A DNA stretch of 64,000 nucleotides from Parvularcula oceani (GCF_000733125.1 NZ_JPHU01000007.1:1-64000); one strand, 5' to 3'. Positions 1-8,582 are shown, counted from the stretch's first letter. A program made the numbers and translations. Notes: generated by a model from the sequence alone, not told the origin.

Positions 1-900
1 GATGCGAACGGCGACCGGTACTCGAATATCGAGCAGGTCAACGGTTCGGATTTCGCGGACATCCTGATCGGCGGCGCAGGCTCGGAGTTGCTGTTCGGCG
101 ATGACGGAAACGACTTCCTCGTGGGCGGTGCCGGCGCGGACGTGATCAATGGCGGCGCGGGCTTCGATGTCCTGTCCTTCTATAATGCCGGCAGCGGCGT
201 GCGGGTCGATCTGGGCCGGGGCACGGGCGTTGGTGGCGAGGCCGAAGGCGACCTGCTGCTGAATATCGAGCAGGTGAACGGCTCGGCGTTCAACGACATC
301 CTCATCGGCTCTGAGGCCGACAATATCCTCTTCGGGGATGAGGGCGCGGACTTCCTCAACGGTCGTGGTGGCGCGGACATCCTCAATGGCGGCGGCGGTG
401 TGGACAAGGCGTCCTATTACAATTCGCTGGCGGCGGTGAATATCAATCTGAGTTCCGGTCTCGGCTCGGGCGGCGATGCTGAGGGCGACCTGCTCAACAA
501 TATCGAGCAGGTAGATGGCTCGGCTTTCAATGATACCCTTATCGGATCAGGGGATGCCGACCAGCTCTTCGGCGGTGAGGGCGCGGATGACCTTTACGGC
601 CTCGGAGGCGCAGATACCCTGCTGGGCGGCAGGGGGTCAGATGACCTCGATGGCGGCGCCGGCGCTGATGTCTATCTGTTCCGCCTGGCCGATGACGCCG
701 GCGGCGCGGAGGATAATGTCTTGTCATTCGAGCAGGGCTTGGACCTGATCGACCTCTCGGAGTTCGGCTATTCCTCCGTAAGCGATCTTACGCTTCAGGA
801 TGTGGCCGGTGCGGCCAGGATCGTTCTGGATAATTCCGTGATCGACATCGAGGGTGTGGCGGCCAGCGCGTTGAGCGACGCCGATTTCATCTTCGCTTGA
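1..900 (+). CDS. RTX (hemolysin-type calcium-binding) repeat protein, C-terminal part
   Basis: The frame is open from base 1, so this is the last 299 residues of a larger protein truncated by the window edge. It is built of glycine/aspartate nonapeptides of the GGxGxDxLx type, which in this family fold into calcium-binding parallel beta-rolls after secretion. The nonapeptides sit inside a longer 79-residue tandem unit that restarts at each NIEQVNGS motif. The last roughly 75 residues leave the repeat and contain DVYLF and DLIDLSEF patterns, as in C-terminal type I secretion signals of serralysin/RTX proteins. Secretion through an ABC/MFP/TolC channel is inferred from the family; no such genes lie in the window. 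The glycosyltransferase cluster downstream is on the same strand, but co-transcription is not shown. Whether it is an adhesin, enzyme or S-layer protein cannot be told without the N-terminus. Confidence 0.85.
   Translation, partial: DANGDRYSNIEQVNGSDFADILIGGAGSELLFGDDGNDFLVGGAGADVINGGAGFDVLSFYNAGSGVRVDLGRGTGVGGEAEGDLLLNIEQVNGSAFNDILIGSEADNILFGDEGADFLNGRGGADILNGGGGVDKASYYNSLAAVNINLSSGLGSGGDAEGDLLNNIEQVDGSAFNDTLIGSGDADQLFGGEGADDLYGLGGADTLLGGRGSDDLDGGAGADVYLFRLADDAGGAEDNVLSFEQGLDLIDLSEFGYSSVSDLTLQDVAGAARIVLDNSVIDIEGVAASALSDADFIFA
25..660 (+). repeat. 237-bp in-frame tandem repeat of the RTX gene
   Basis: The sequence encoding NIEQV(N/D)GS begins at 25, 262 and 499, an exact 237-nt (79-codon) period. 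Two full units are followed by a third that decays after about 660. The units have diverged at synonymous and some non-synonymous sites, so they are old rather than recent duplications. More units may lie upstream of the window. Confidence 0.85.
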
Positions 901-1186
901 GGTCTCTGAGAGCGCTCTAAGCCGCTCCGCAGCGGGCGGTTGGCCGTTCGAGGACTGGAAGGAAGGGGCAGGAGGGATCCTGGCCCGCTTCCCTACCGGA
1001 AGAATGGAGTTCCCGATCGAAGGAATCCGGCTCCGAAAGGCTCGCCGCCATCGGAAGTGGTTTCGCCTGATACCTGTTTTCCCAAAGCCTCTCGACCTCC
1101 CGGCGCGTTTCCGGTAGCGCCCTATGGCGGCTCAGGTCGACACTTCCATTTCACAAAGCGGAGAGCCTGCCGAGGCTAGACTCAAG

Positions 1187-2419
1187 ATGTTCGAGCCATC
1201 TCACGGTCGATATATAGTTTGTGCCCGTGTCGGCGATCCTCTCTGCCGGAAGGCTCGGGCCCGATTGATCTGGGCTGCCAATACAGTCGATGCGGTCGCC
1301 AAACTCGGCCTGCCGGCGACGCTCGTTGCCGGTGCGATAGATTTGCCTTTCAATGTATCGAGCCCGGAAGGTTTCCGCGGGTGCCGCCGTCTTCTCGAGC
1401 ATTTCTACGGCGTGCGGGAAGCTTTCGATGTCATGCTGACTTACCCGCCCCCAAAGCAGGTGGGGGAACAGGCCTCTCCTGCTTCGCGTCAGTGGCAGGT
1501 GGAGGCTGACTTCGCGCGCCATGTTCTTCCGCGAGCTGCGCTGGTGCATTCGCGTGATCCGGCGCTGAACAGGCTGTGCCACCGCCACAAGATTCCGTTC
1601 ATATACGAGGATCACAGCGAAGACTTCCACGTCGAAGTGGAAAGGGCGCAGGACGCCCAGCTGAACTCGGAGTTCTGTCGCGCCGTCATCGCCATTGCGC
1701 CGGAGGTCAAGGCAAGGCTCACGGCCATGGGCGTGGACGATGAGCGGATTCTGGTGGTCGAGAGCGGGCTGAGCGAAAACGAGGTCCTGCCTGCGGAGTC
1801 GGAGTTCCTGCGCTGGCGTCAGTTCCTGATGCAGGGCGTGTACGGAAAACTCGCTGTCTATACGGGCGGCATGCAGGAAGAGCGGGACATCGAGCAGATC
1901 ATCCGTGCTGCGAGTGTCCATCAGGACGTCATGTTCGCCTTCGCCGGCGGCCACCCGACCGACATTGCGCACTGGCGGCAGATGGCCTTCCAGATGGGGG
2001 TCCGGAACACGAGTTTCCTGGGCCATCTGACCTACTCCGAAGTCGCAACGCTTCAGCAGGCCGCCGATCTTCTTCTATATACCCGCAAGGCCGGTCCGCG
2101 GGCATTCATCACCTCGCCTCTTAAGCTGTTCGAGTACCTTGCAACCGGAAACCGCATCGTCGCTGCGCAGTTGCCGCAATTGGCGGACCTCTCTTCTGCC
2201 GGATTGCCCCTGACCTGGTACGATCCCCGTCAGGGCGACTTCTGCGACCGCGTCGGAGAGGCGCTGCGTCTCGACCCTCCGGGAGCGGATGAGCGTCGCC
2301 GGTCGCGCCAGTTCGCTTCCCTTTACACCTGGCGCCGGAGGCAGCAGCGAATACTCGGCTTCGCGGGATATCAGATCGACAGCGAGGCGCATTATCGTCC
2401 TGAGGAAGCCGTTGCCTGA
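1187..2419 (+). CDS. Glycosyltransferase family 4-like protein
   Basis: A protein of about 410 residues with a two-lobed GT-B layout. The N-terminal half has the acceptor-side pattern seen in GT4 enzymes (ARARLIWAANTVDAVAKLG near the start, YEDHSEDFHVE mid-domain). The C-terminal half is a nucleotide-sugar domain with AVYTGGMQEERDIEQII, TSFLGHL and SPLKLFEYLATGNRIVAA; the glutamate in LFEYLA fits the GT4 donor-binding E. The sugar and acceptor cannot be read. ATG 1187 places the start next to the conserved region, with a weak GAGG 11 nt upstream. An in-frame ATG at 1124 would add 21 residues but has no ribosome site. The stop overlaps the next start by one base (TGATG), so the two are probably translationally coupled. 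Confidence 0.8.
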   Translation: MFEPSHGRYIVCARVGDPLCRKARARLIWAANTVDAVAKLGLPATLVAGAIDLPFNVSSPEGFRGCRRLLEHFYGVREAFDVMLTYPPPKQVGEQASPASRQWQVEADFARHVLPRAALVHSRDPALNRLCHRHKIPFIYEDHSEDFHVEVERAQDAQLNSEFCRAVIAIAPEVKARLTAMGVDDERILVVESGLSENEVLPAESEFLRWRQFLMQGVYGKLAVYTGGMQEERDIEQIIRAASVHQDVMFAFAGGHPTDIAHWRQMAFQMGVRNTSFLGHLTYSEVATLQQAADLLLYTRKAGPRAFITSPLKLFEYLATGNRIVAAQLPQLADLSSAGLPLTWYDPRQGDFCDRVGEALRLDPPGADERRRSRQFASLYTWRRRQQRILGFAGYQIDSEAHYRPEEAVA

Positions 2420-4413
2420 TGCGAAGCCGCATTCACCAGCTTGAGAAGTCCTATCGCGCCCGGGAGCAGTTCGTTCCCGACGAGCTCGTCTACGACATAG
2501 TATTCGTACTGAATATAAACAGTCGCGGGTGGATTCTCGAAAAGATCGCTCGCATCATCGCCCGGGAATCCAACCTGCACTGCCGAGTCATATTCTCCGA
2601 GCGCAACAACACGCTGACCAATCCGCTTCCCCCGGCCAGGGCCTATTTCTTCGCCCACTATGCCATCGCGTTCTTCGCGATGCTGCACGAGCCAGATGTC
2701 TTCAAGGCAAGACGCTTCGTCTGGTTCACCCATCCGGACCGCGGCAAAGGGGTGAGCTTCGACGAACTGGCCGCGATGGCCGATTTCTGCGAGGCGGTCT
2801 TCGTGCCGAACTCGCTGTATCGTCAGCTGCTCATCCAGATCGGCGCTTCACCTGACAAGGTCGAACTCGTGCTAGGCGGTGCGGATCCGGAACTCTTCTC
2901 CCCTAAGGCGCGGGGGGAGGGCAAGATCGGCTTCGTCTCCGCCTACTATGACCGGAAGCGCCCGGAGTTCATGCGGGACGTCGTCGCCGCGAATCCCGAT
3001 CGGGAATTCCTTCTTCTCGCTCCCCACCCCGATGAGGTGACCAATCTCGGGCTGTTGTGGTCGGCCTGGGAGGGCTTCGACGAACTGGCAGCCCTGCCGA
3101 ACTTCGAATATGTCGAGGCAAGGTACGAAGACTTTCCCCGCTACTATGACAGGATAGACGTGCTCATCTCGCTGTCGAAGGTCGAGGGGGGGCCGATCCC
3201 CTTGATCGAAGGCTTGATGAGCAATGCGTTGATCCTTGCGACCGATACCGGCTTCGCTCGGGATCTCATCCGAAGCCGTGAAAATGGCTGGATTTTACCC
3301 AGCGACCCTGCATTGGAAGATGTTCAGGCGGCACTCGATTGGGCGCTGGGTGCGCCTGCTTCCGATGTCAGCAGCGAACCTCGCCGGCTCCTGTCCTGGG
3401 CCAGTTTCGGGCAGCAGATCGTGCAAAGGATGTTCCCGCCGCTTGGCGACGGGGTGCATATTGACTGCGATTCTTCCGGATCAGGGGAGCGCTATGCCCA
3501 AGGAGGCTGGCTGCCGTCGGATCCGACCGGAATGAAGATGTCCCAGGGCCGGGCCACTCTGGACCTTCCTTTTTCTTCGGTTGACACGCCGATGGCTCTG
3601 CGACTGCGCATGTGGCGTTGCGATGGCAGGGAGGGCGATTTGCCGGTTTCCTGCGGCGGTCCTGCGCAGGACCGCAGCTACGTCTTGCAGGGAAAAGGCC
3701 CTCAGGTTCTTCGACATGTTACCTTCTCTGCGCCTGCGGAGGCGGCCGCCACGCGCGTTCAGCTTGCGGTGCCTTCCCTGTACGGGCCCTCTCCACCCGT
3801 CTTGAAGCTGGGCTGGGTGGAGCAGGTGCCGCTCAGTCTCCTGAAGCCAGGCGACGCCATCCGCTTCGATGCGGAAGCGGTCTGGTCGAACTGCCTCGAG
3901 CATGGCTGGCATGGGGCGGAGCGCAGCGGGACATGGTCACGGGTTCCTCGTGCCCGCCTCGTCCTGCCCGTCGAAGCGCAGGCAGACGGCCTCAAGCTCA
4001 CGATCTCTGGGCGTGTCTGTGATGCAGGCAGGAAGCGGCGCGGCCCGCTGGGCGGAAAAAGAAACGGGACCACCCTGAGGGTGGCCGCACCGGCTCATGA
4101 CATATCCCGGTCCTTCGAATTCGAAGACGAAGCGGTCAGGGATCTGACCTTCATCCTGCCGGGGCCTGTTGCCAGGGGAGGGATCGAGCTCGTCTTCACT
4201 GCAGAGGCGTTCACGGCACCGAAATCTCTCGATCCATCGTCCGCCGACGACCGACGCCTGGGTTTCATGATCCAATCGATCGCGTTCGCTCTGCCGACCG
4301 CATCGGACAAGGGGGGTGCGGCGGCCGGTGACGCCGGGCAGAATTCGGTCCGGACGAACCGGGTCGGGCAAGGCGGGTCGAGCCAAAGGAAACGTGCAAA
4401 GGAAGGGACGTAG
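2419..4413 (+). CDS. Glycosyltransferase with two C-terminal beta-rich accessory domains
   Basis: The first roughly 340 residues are a GT4/GT1-type glycosyltransferase: RGWILEKIARIIA near the N-terminus, FVWFTHPDRG, and a donor-site motif SKVEGGPIPLIEGLMSN whose glutamates fit the EX7E pattern. The rest, about residues 345-628, is not glycosyltransferase. It appears to be two tandem copies of a beta-rich module, each with a GW.....SG.W/S.G signature and ending in a hydrophobic strand (LKLGWVEQVPL; RLGFMIQSIAF). The same module closes the methyltransferase at 12180-13706. The N-terminal catalytic part is related to the first module of the 1176-residue protein at 8587. Likely cytoplasmic, elongating or modifying an exported glycan. 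The last 35 residues are low-complexity and basic. Confidence 0.8.
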   Translation: MRSRIHQLEKSYRAREQFVPDELVYDIVFVLNINSRGWILEKIARIIARESNLHCRVIFSERNNTLTNPLPPARAYFFAHYAIAFFAMLHEPDVFKARRFVWFTHPDRGKGVSFDELAAMADFCEAVFVPNSLYRQLLIQIGASPDKVELVLGGADPELFSPKARGEGKIGFVSAYYDRKRPEFMRDVVAANPDREFLLLAPHPDEVTNLGLLWSAWEGFDELAALPNFEYVEARYEDFPRYYDRIDVLISLSKVEGGPIPLIEGLMSNALILATDTGFARDLIRSRENGWILPSDPALEDVQAALDWALGAPASDVSSEPRRLLSWASFGQQIVQRMFPPLGDGVHIDCDSSGSGERYAQGGWLPSDPTGMKMSQGRATLDLPFSSVDTPMALRLRMWRCDGREGDLPVSCGGPAQDRSYVLQGKGPQVLRHVTFSAPAEAAATRVQLAVPSLYGPSPPVLKLGWVEQVPLSLLKPGDAIRFDAEAVWSNCLEHGWHGAERSGTWSRVPRARLVLPVEAQADGLKLTISGRVCDAGRKRRGPLGGKRNGTTLRVAAPAHDISRSFEFEDEAVRDLTFILPGPVARGGIELVFTAEAFTAPKSLDPSSADDRRLGFMIQSIAFALPTASDKGGAAAGDAGQNSVRTNRVGQGGSSQRKRAKEGT

Positions 4414-4415
4414 CG

Positions 4416-5243
4416 ATGGTCCAGCCCTTCGCCGTTCCAATGCGCGACGGTACGATCCTGACCCATGCCTCTTCGGGGTTGAGCTATCTGGTGCCGGGCG
4501 AGGATGTTCATGCCGTTGAGCGGCTGGCTGTGCGGCGAACCTTCAGGCCGCACGTCGTCGAAGCATTGCGCCGGTTCGTGTTGCCAGACAGGGACGTGGT
4601 CGAGATTGGTGGCTCGTTCGGGTTCTTCACCTGCTATCTCGCTTCGCTCCTCGATCCCATGAGCGGAAGAGTCCTGTCATTCGAGCCGAACCCGGAACTC
4701 GCACGGCTCATTCGGCTCAATGCCGACCTCAATTCTCCGCTCGCCCCGGTCACGGTGGTAGAGGCGGCGGCGGCATCGCGACCGGGAGTGGCGGTGCTCC
4801 ATATTCCTGCCGCAGCCCCCTCGGAAGCTGCGCTGATGCCCGCCCGCGCTGACGAGACGTTCGTCGGCGCAAGCGAGATCGAAATCAGCTGTGAGCGCGC
4901 CGACAGCGTGGCCGCATCGACGCGCACGGTGGGGCTGATCAAGCTCGACGCGGGAAGCGGAACCCTTGATGCTCTTGAAGGCTGTAGGGCACTCATCGAG
5001 CGAGTGGAGGACATCGTGATCGTCCTGAGATGGCACGGGACCAAGATCGAACGTTCGCCCCTTGGCGTGGATGGCATCTGCGCGTTCTTCGAAGAGTACG
5101 GCCTTGAGGCGCGGGTGATCGACTCCGCCGGCGAGTGTCCCCGTTCTTTCTGGAATGAGCGGAATGACCGTGAAGTCGTAGATCTCGTATTGCGCCGATC
5201 GCATGTGTGGGACCCCGCCGAACCTTCGGCGGGAGCGTCCTGA
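4416..5243 (+). CDS. FkbM-family methyltransferase paralogue, probably degenerate
   Basis: A 275-residue protein of the FkbM SAM-dependent O-methyltransferase fold. It opens with MRDGTILTHASSGLSYLV, closely paralleling the next gene. The SAM-binding loop is EIGGSFGFFT (residues 63-72) where active members have D/E-VGA/GxxGxxS, and the FEPNP strand is kept (89-93). The family hallmark KIDVEGAE is replaced by KLDAGSGT (176-183), so the normally conserved V-E-G acidic motif is gone. It may be a non-catalytic or structural partner of its neighbour, or may have changed chemistry. A GGAAGGGA ribosome site precedes ATG 4416, 2 nt after the upstream stop. Confidence 0.78.
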   Translation: MVQPFAVPMRDGTILTHASSGLSYLVPGEDVHAVERLAVRRTFRPHVVEALRRFVLPDRDVVEIGGSFGFFTCYLASLLDPMSGRVLSFEPNPELARLIRLNADLNSPLAPVTVVEAAAASRPGVAVLHIPAAAPSEAALMPARADETFVGASEIEISCERADSVAASTRTVGLIKLDAGSGTLDALEGCRALIERVEDIVIVLRWHGTKIERSPLGVDGICAFFEEYGLEARVIDSAGECPRSFWNERNDREVVDLVLRRSHVWDPAEPSAGAS

Positions 5244-5250
5244 AGGAGGA

Positions 5251-6129
5251 ATGATGTCGGGCGAAGATACTTTGAATGCTCTGCTGCAGGAGGTGCGATC
5301 CCTTCGCAAGGAGGTGTCGAACCTGTCAAAGCTGACGGCTCCGTTCGGCGTATACATGGGGGATGGGACCGTCCTGACGCAGAGTGCCCAGGGACTGCGC
5401 TTCTATGTTTATGCCGATGATCAGATCCTGCTGCCGAAGTTGATCGGCAACAGGATCTGGGAGCCGAGCGTGACGCGGCACTTGATGTCCTCGATCAATC
5501 CAGACGCTGATTTCATCGATGTGGGGGCGAATATCGGGTACTTCTCCTGTCTCGCCGCCTCGCGTCTCGACCGGAAGAAGGCCAGTGTCTTCGCCTTCGA
5601 ACCCAATCCGCGGGCGATGGATCTCCTCGTGCGGAATACCGCCATCAATTGGTCGCTCGCCAAGATCCACGTCTCCCATTTCGCCCTGGCCGAAACGGAG
5701 GGGGAGGTGACGCTGTTCACGCCGCGCCGGCTTATCGGAAATGCCTCGATCTACGATATGCGGAACCCGGGCGAGAGCTACGGTGAGGGCGACACAGTCT
5801 CCGAGGTGAAGATTCCGACCCGCACTCTCGACTCCCAGATCGCCGAGAAGGATCGGGTCGGAACGATAAAGATCGATGTGGAGGGCGCTGAATTGGGGGT
5901 GCTACGGGGTGCCGAGGAAATCCTCCGGGCCTCGAAAGGCGTCGAGGTCGTGATGGAGTGGTCGCGGGCACAGCTCGACCGGGCGCCCGGGGGGGCGGAT
6001 AGCGTTCTGGCGTTCCTCGATGACCACCACCTGATGGTCCGCGAAATCGGCAAGGCCGAGAACCCGCCTATCCCACTGGAATCCCTGGCCCAGATCTCCT
6101 ACACGAACATCTTTCTCAGAAAAGACTGA
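5251..6129 (+). CDS. FkbM-family SAM-dependent methyltransferase
   Basis: About 292 residues. FkbM-family enzymes O-methylate sugars or small molecules using S-adenosylmethionine. The SAM motif IDVGANIGYFS (89-99), FAFEPNP (114-120) and the full hallmark KIDVEGAE (207-214) are present, so unlike its upstream paralogue it looks catalytically intact. Residues 8-28 form a short leucine-rich coiled coil (LLQEVRSLRKEVSNLSKL), which could mediate pairing with that paralogue. AAGGAGG lies 1 nt before ATG 5251 and 4 nt before ATG 5254, so translation may begin at the second ATG. In-frame codons back to 5203 lie inside the upstream gene and were rejected. Likely methylates a sugar in the cluster's glycan. 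Confidence 0.85.
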   Translation: MMSGEDTLNALLQEVRSLRKEVSNLSKLTAPFGVYMGDGTVLTQSAQGLRFYVYADDQILLPKLIGNRIWEPSVTRHLMSSINPDADFIDVGANIGYFSCLAASRLDRKKASVFAFEPNPRAMDLLVRNTAINWSLAKIHVSHFALAETEGEVTLFTPRRLIGNASIYDMRNPGESYGEGDTVSEVKIPTRTLDSQIAEKDRVGTIKIDVEGAELGVLRGAEEILRASKGVEVVMEWSRAQLDRAPGGADSVLAFLDDHHLMVREIGKAENPPIPLESLAQISYTNIFLRKD

Positions 6130-6199
6130 GGAGCGGCTGGTCCGGGCGCGCCCGCAAAGACCGGCCTCCTGCTGACCGGAAACCTTCGAGAGGCTCAGC

Positions 6200-6808
6200 A
6201 TGAGCACCTATGATCTTGACTTCGATATCGCTTCCCTGCCGGAGGGTTGGTTTACAGCCGCTCAGATCCATGGGCTCTACGATCTCGCGATGGCAACCGC
6301 AGGTCCGATCCTCGAGGTGGGGCCGTGGGTGGGTCGCTCGACTTCCGTCATATGCCGGGCGCTCGCGAGGCGGCGGGACGAGAAGATCGAGTTTCATACC
6401 GTCGATTATGGCATCTCCTCCGAAGAGGAGTGGGAACGGCTCTTCGGAAGTCCGGTGCGCAACAAGCACAAACCGGAGCGCTATCTGCGGCATATCAATC
6501 AGGCCGGCGGTACCATTGCCTCGCTCAAGCGCAATCTGGAGGCGCAGGGTCTGCGTGACCACGTCACCATTCACAAAGGCGACTTTCACGCCGTTGCGCC
6601 CGACGGTCCTTTCGGGCTGATTTTCTGTGACGCCACGCACAACCGGCGGGAGATCGACAAGAATGTTCCGGCTCTTCTGGAGCGACTGGTGGAAGGAGGC
6701 GTGCTCGCCTGCGACGACATCAATGACGAACTGTTCGAACACCTCTCGGAAAATTACCCGTTCCGCCGCTGGGTGCGGCACGAACTTCTCTGTGTCGGCT
6801 ATCGTTGA
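6200..6808 (+). CDS. Class I SAM-dependent methyltransferase (Methyltransf_24 type)
   Basis: 202 residues, essentially one Rossmann methyltransferase domain. The SAM loop is ILEVGPWVGRSTSVI. The acidic residue after strand 2 is in FHTVDYG, and a strand-4 region reads GLIFCDATHNRREI followed by GGVLACDDI, a layout like CmcI and related small O-methyltransferases with a metal-binding DD pair. The N-terminus (SLPEGWFTAAQIHGLYDLA) has no signal or membrane segment. A GAGAGG site lies just before ATG 6200. It is homologous to the N-terminal domain of the 12180-13706 protein, so the cluster carries two members of this family. Substrate unknown; a glycan residue is likely from context. Confidence 0.8.
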   Translation: MSTYDLDFDIASLPEGWFTAAQIHGLYDLAMATAGPILEVGPWVGRSTSVICRALARRRDEKIEFHTVDYGISSEEEWERLFGSPVRNKHKPERYLRHINQAGGTIASLKRNLEAQGLRDHVTIHKGDFHAVAPDGPFGLIFCDATHNRREIDKNVPALLERLVEGGVLACDDINDELFEHLSENYPFRRWVRHELLCVGYR

Positions 6809-6820
6809 GCCGTCAGGCCA

Positions 6821-6837
6821 CCTGTCCGTTTGACAGG
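6821..6837 (+). promoter_or_regulatory. Hairpin upstream of the ABC permease gene
   Basis: CCTGTC and GACAGG flank a 5-nt loop (cgttt). The stem can be extended outward through CAC/GTG with a one-base bulge. It lies in the 117-nt gap between the small methyltransferase and the exporter permease and has no T-run. It could be a weak terminator, an mRNA processing or attenuation site, or chance. Confidence 0.35.
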
Positions 6838-6925
6838 CGGTGACGCCAATGCTCCCTGCCTCGTCCCCCGAAAGAGGAGCGGCCGGCTCGATGCGAGCGC
6901 TCTTCAGCGCCTAATCGGATCTTCC

Positions 6926-7756
6926 ATGAGTACTGCGCTTCCCAGACCCCGGTCATATTCCACGAGCGGATATCCCCTTCGCGCGACTTTGAAGGATATG
7001 CGCGAAGGCGCCGTACGTTGGCGGCTATGGTCCTCTCTTGCCTGGGAGGACTTGCGCCAGCGCTATCGCCGCTCTTTCATCGGGCTGCTGTGGTCGACGA
7101 TTTCCTTCGCCTTCTTCATCGCCGTGAAGGTGCTCATCTTCAATCCGCTCATCGATGCGGGAGAAAACTACTTCACGCTCTACGTCGCCCTCGGCTTCTT
7201 CGCATGGACCTTCATCAGCGCGATCGTGACCGACGGTTGCAACGTCTACGTGGTCTCCGAAGCCTGGGTGAAGGGCGCCCGGCTGCCCCTGACAGTCTTC
7301 GTCATGCAGATGGTGGCGCGCAACTGCGTCATCGCATGCTACAATCTGATCGTCATCGTGGCTTTGATGGTGTGGCTGCGATGGCCCATTTCCTGGATGA
7401 CGCTGGCCTTCGTTCCGGTGTTCTTCCTGTTCTGCCTCAACGGCGTGTGGGTCGGCTTCGTTCTGGGAGCCATCTCCGCCCGACACCGCGACTTTCTGCA
7501 TCTCGTCCAGACGATCATGCGGGTCATGTTCTTCCTCACCCCCATCTTCTGGTTGCCGAACCAGATGGGAGGCCTCTGGGAGTACTTGCAGTACAATCCG
7601 TTCGCTCACTACATCATCCTTCTGCGGGATCCGGTCCTTGAAGGCAGCTTCCCCGTCGCCAGCGCACTGGTGGTGGGGGCCGTCACGGTGGTGGGTTCGT
7701 TGCTGGCTGTCGCCACGATGGCCATGACGCGCAAACGCATTGTCTTCTGGCTCTGA
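6926..7756 (+). CDS. ABC-2 type polysaccharide export permease (Wzm-like)
   Basis: 276 residues with about six hydrophobic segments: for example LLWSTISFAFFIAVKVLIF, YVALGFFAWTFISAIV, CVIACYNLIVIVALMVWL, LAFVPVFFLFCLNGVWVGFVLGAI, and a C-terminal pair ending VGSLLAVATMAM. A cytoplasmic amphipathic WRLWSSLAWEDLRQRYRRSFIG precedes the first membrane span, as in Wzm/KpsM/RfbA permeases that move undecaprenyl-linked or lipid-linked polysaccharide across the inner membrane. ATG 6926 is chosen; the frame is open to a TTG at 6830 without a ribosome site. It is followed by its ATPase after 1 nt, so the two form a transporter pair. Confidence 0.87.
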   Translation: MSTALPRPRSYSTSGYPLRATLKDMREGAVRWRLWSSLAWEDLRQRYRRSFIGLLWSTISFAFFIAVKVLIFNPLIDAGENYFTLYVALGFFAWTFISAIVTDGCNVYVVSEAWVKGARLPLTVFVMQMVARNCVIACYNLIVIVALMVWLRWPISWMTLAFVPVFFLFCLNGVWVGFVLGAISARHRDFLHLVQTIMRVMFFLTPIFWLPNQMGGLWEYLQYNPFAHYIILLRDPVLEGSFPVASALVVGAVTVVGSLLAVATMAMTRKRIVFWL

Positions 7757-7757
7757 T

Positions 7758-8582
7758 ATGGCGAAGATCACACTGAATGACGTCTCGGTGGTCTATCCGA
7801 TGCTGGGACGCGGACCGAAACAGCCTCTCATGGAAGGCGAGCCAGAGGGCGCCGGCTCCTTTATTCGCGACACGGCCGATCGAGGACGAGGCGTCATGGC
7901 CCTGTCCAATGTCACTCTGTCCATGGAGACGGGGGATCGTGTCGGCCTGATCGGCAGAAACGGTTCCGGGAAATCGACGCTCCTGCGTACGATCGCCGGG
8001 ATCTACGAGCCCGATAGCGGCCGGATCACAGTCGAGGGTGCCGTCGCAGGATTGTTCAATGCGAGCCTAGGTATCCGGGCCGAAGCAACCGGCTATCGCA
8101 ACATCGAACTGTCTGGGCTCATAGCGGGGTACCCGCGGGAGGCCATTCGCGAAATCTTACCGAAAATCGCCGAATTCACGGAGCTTGGCGATTATCTCAA
8201 CTACCCTGTGCGCACCTACTCCAATGGCATGGCGATGCGCCTGAAATTCGCCTGCGCGACCGCTTTCCACCCCGACATCCTCCTGCTCGACGAGTGGCTG
8301 GGGGCGGGCGATCCGGATTTCCAGAAGAAGGCGCAGGCCCGGATGGTCGAGATGGTCGAGCAGGCAGGCATCATGATCCTCGCTTCGCACAACCACAATC
8401 TTATCAAGGAGACCTGCGACAAGGTGGCGTGGCTTGAGCGGGGGGAGCTGCGGGCCTACGGCCCGGCAGGAGATGTCATTGCCTTTGCCGAGGGGCGGCA
8501 ATCCATAGCTGACGACTATTACTACGAGGAGGACTGCCTGGAACTGGTATCGGCCTCTTCCGAAGCTACAAGAGAAAGCTAG
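7758..8582 (+). CDS. ABC transporter ATP-binding protein, polysaccharide export (short Wzt-like)
   Basis: 274 residues. Walker A is GRNGSGKST (66-74), the signature is YSNGMAMRLKFA (154-165; this S-x-GM form is typical of the Wzt/KpsT/RfbB class), Walker B is ILLLDE (174-179) and the switch histidine is H211. A 20-30 residue insertion (GRGPKQPLMEGEPEG) precedes the first core strand. The protein ends soon after the nucleotide-binding domain, with an acidic tail, and lacks the roughly 150-residue carbohydrate-binding domain that E. coli O8/O9a Wzt uses to read the methylated chain end. It powers the permease encoded immediately upstream. ATG 7758 is preferred over the TTG inside the permease gene. 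Confidence 0.88.
   Translation: MAKITLNDVSVVYPMLGRGPKQPLMEGEPEGAGSFIRDTADRGRGVMALSNVTLSMETGDRVGLIGRNGSGKSTLLRTIAGIYEPDSGRITVEGAVAGLFNASLGIRAEATGYRNIELSGLIAGYPREAIREILPKIAEFTELGDYLNYPVRTYSNGMAMRLKFACATAFHPDILLLDEWLGAGDPDFQKKAQARMVEMVEQAGIMILASHNHNLIKETCDKVAWLERGELRAYGPAGDVIAFAEGRQSIADDYYYEEDCLELVSASSEATRES

Noticed and set aside
940-1179. 79-residue frame in the gap after the RTX gene
   Set aside because: Proline/arginine-rich, no ribosome site, no similarity to anything recognised.
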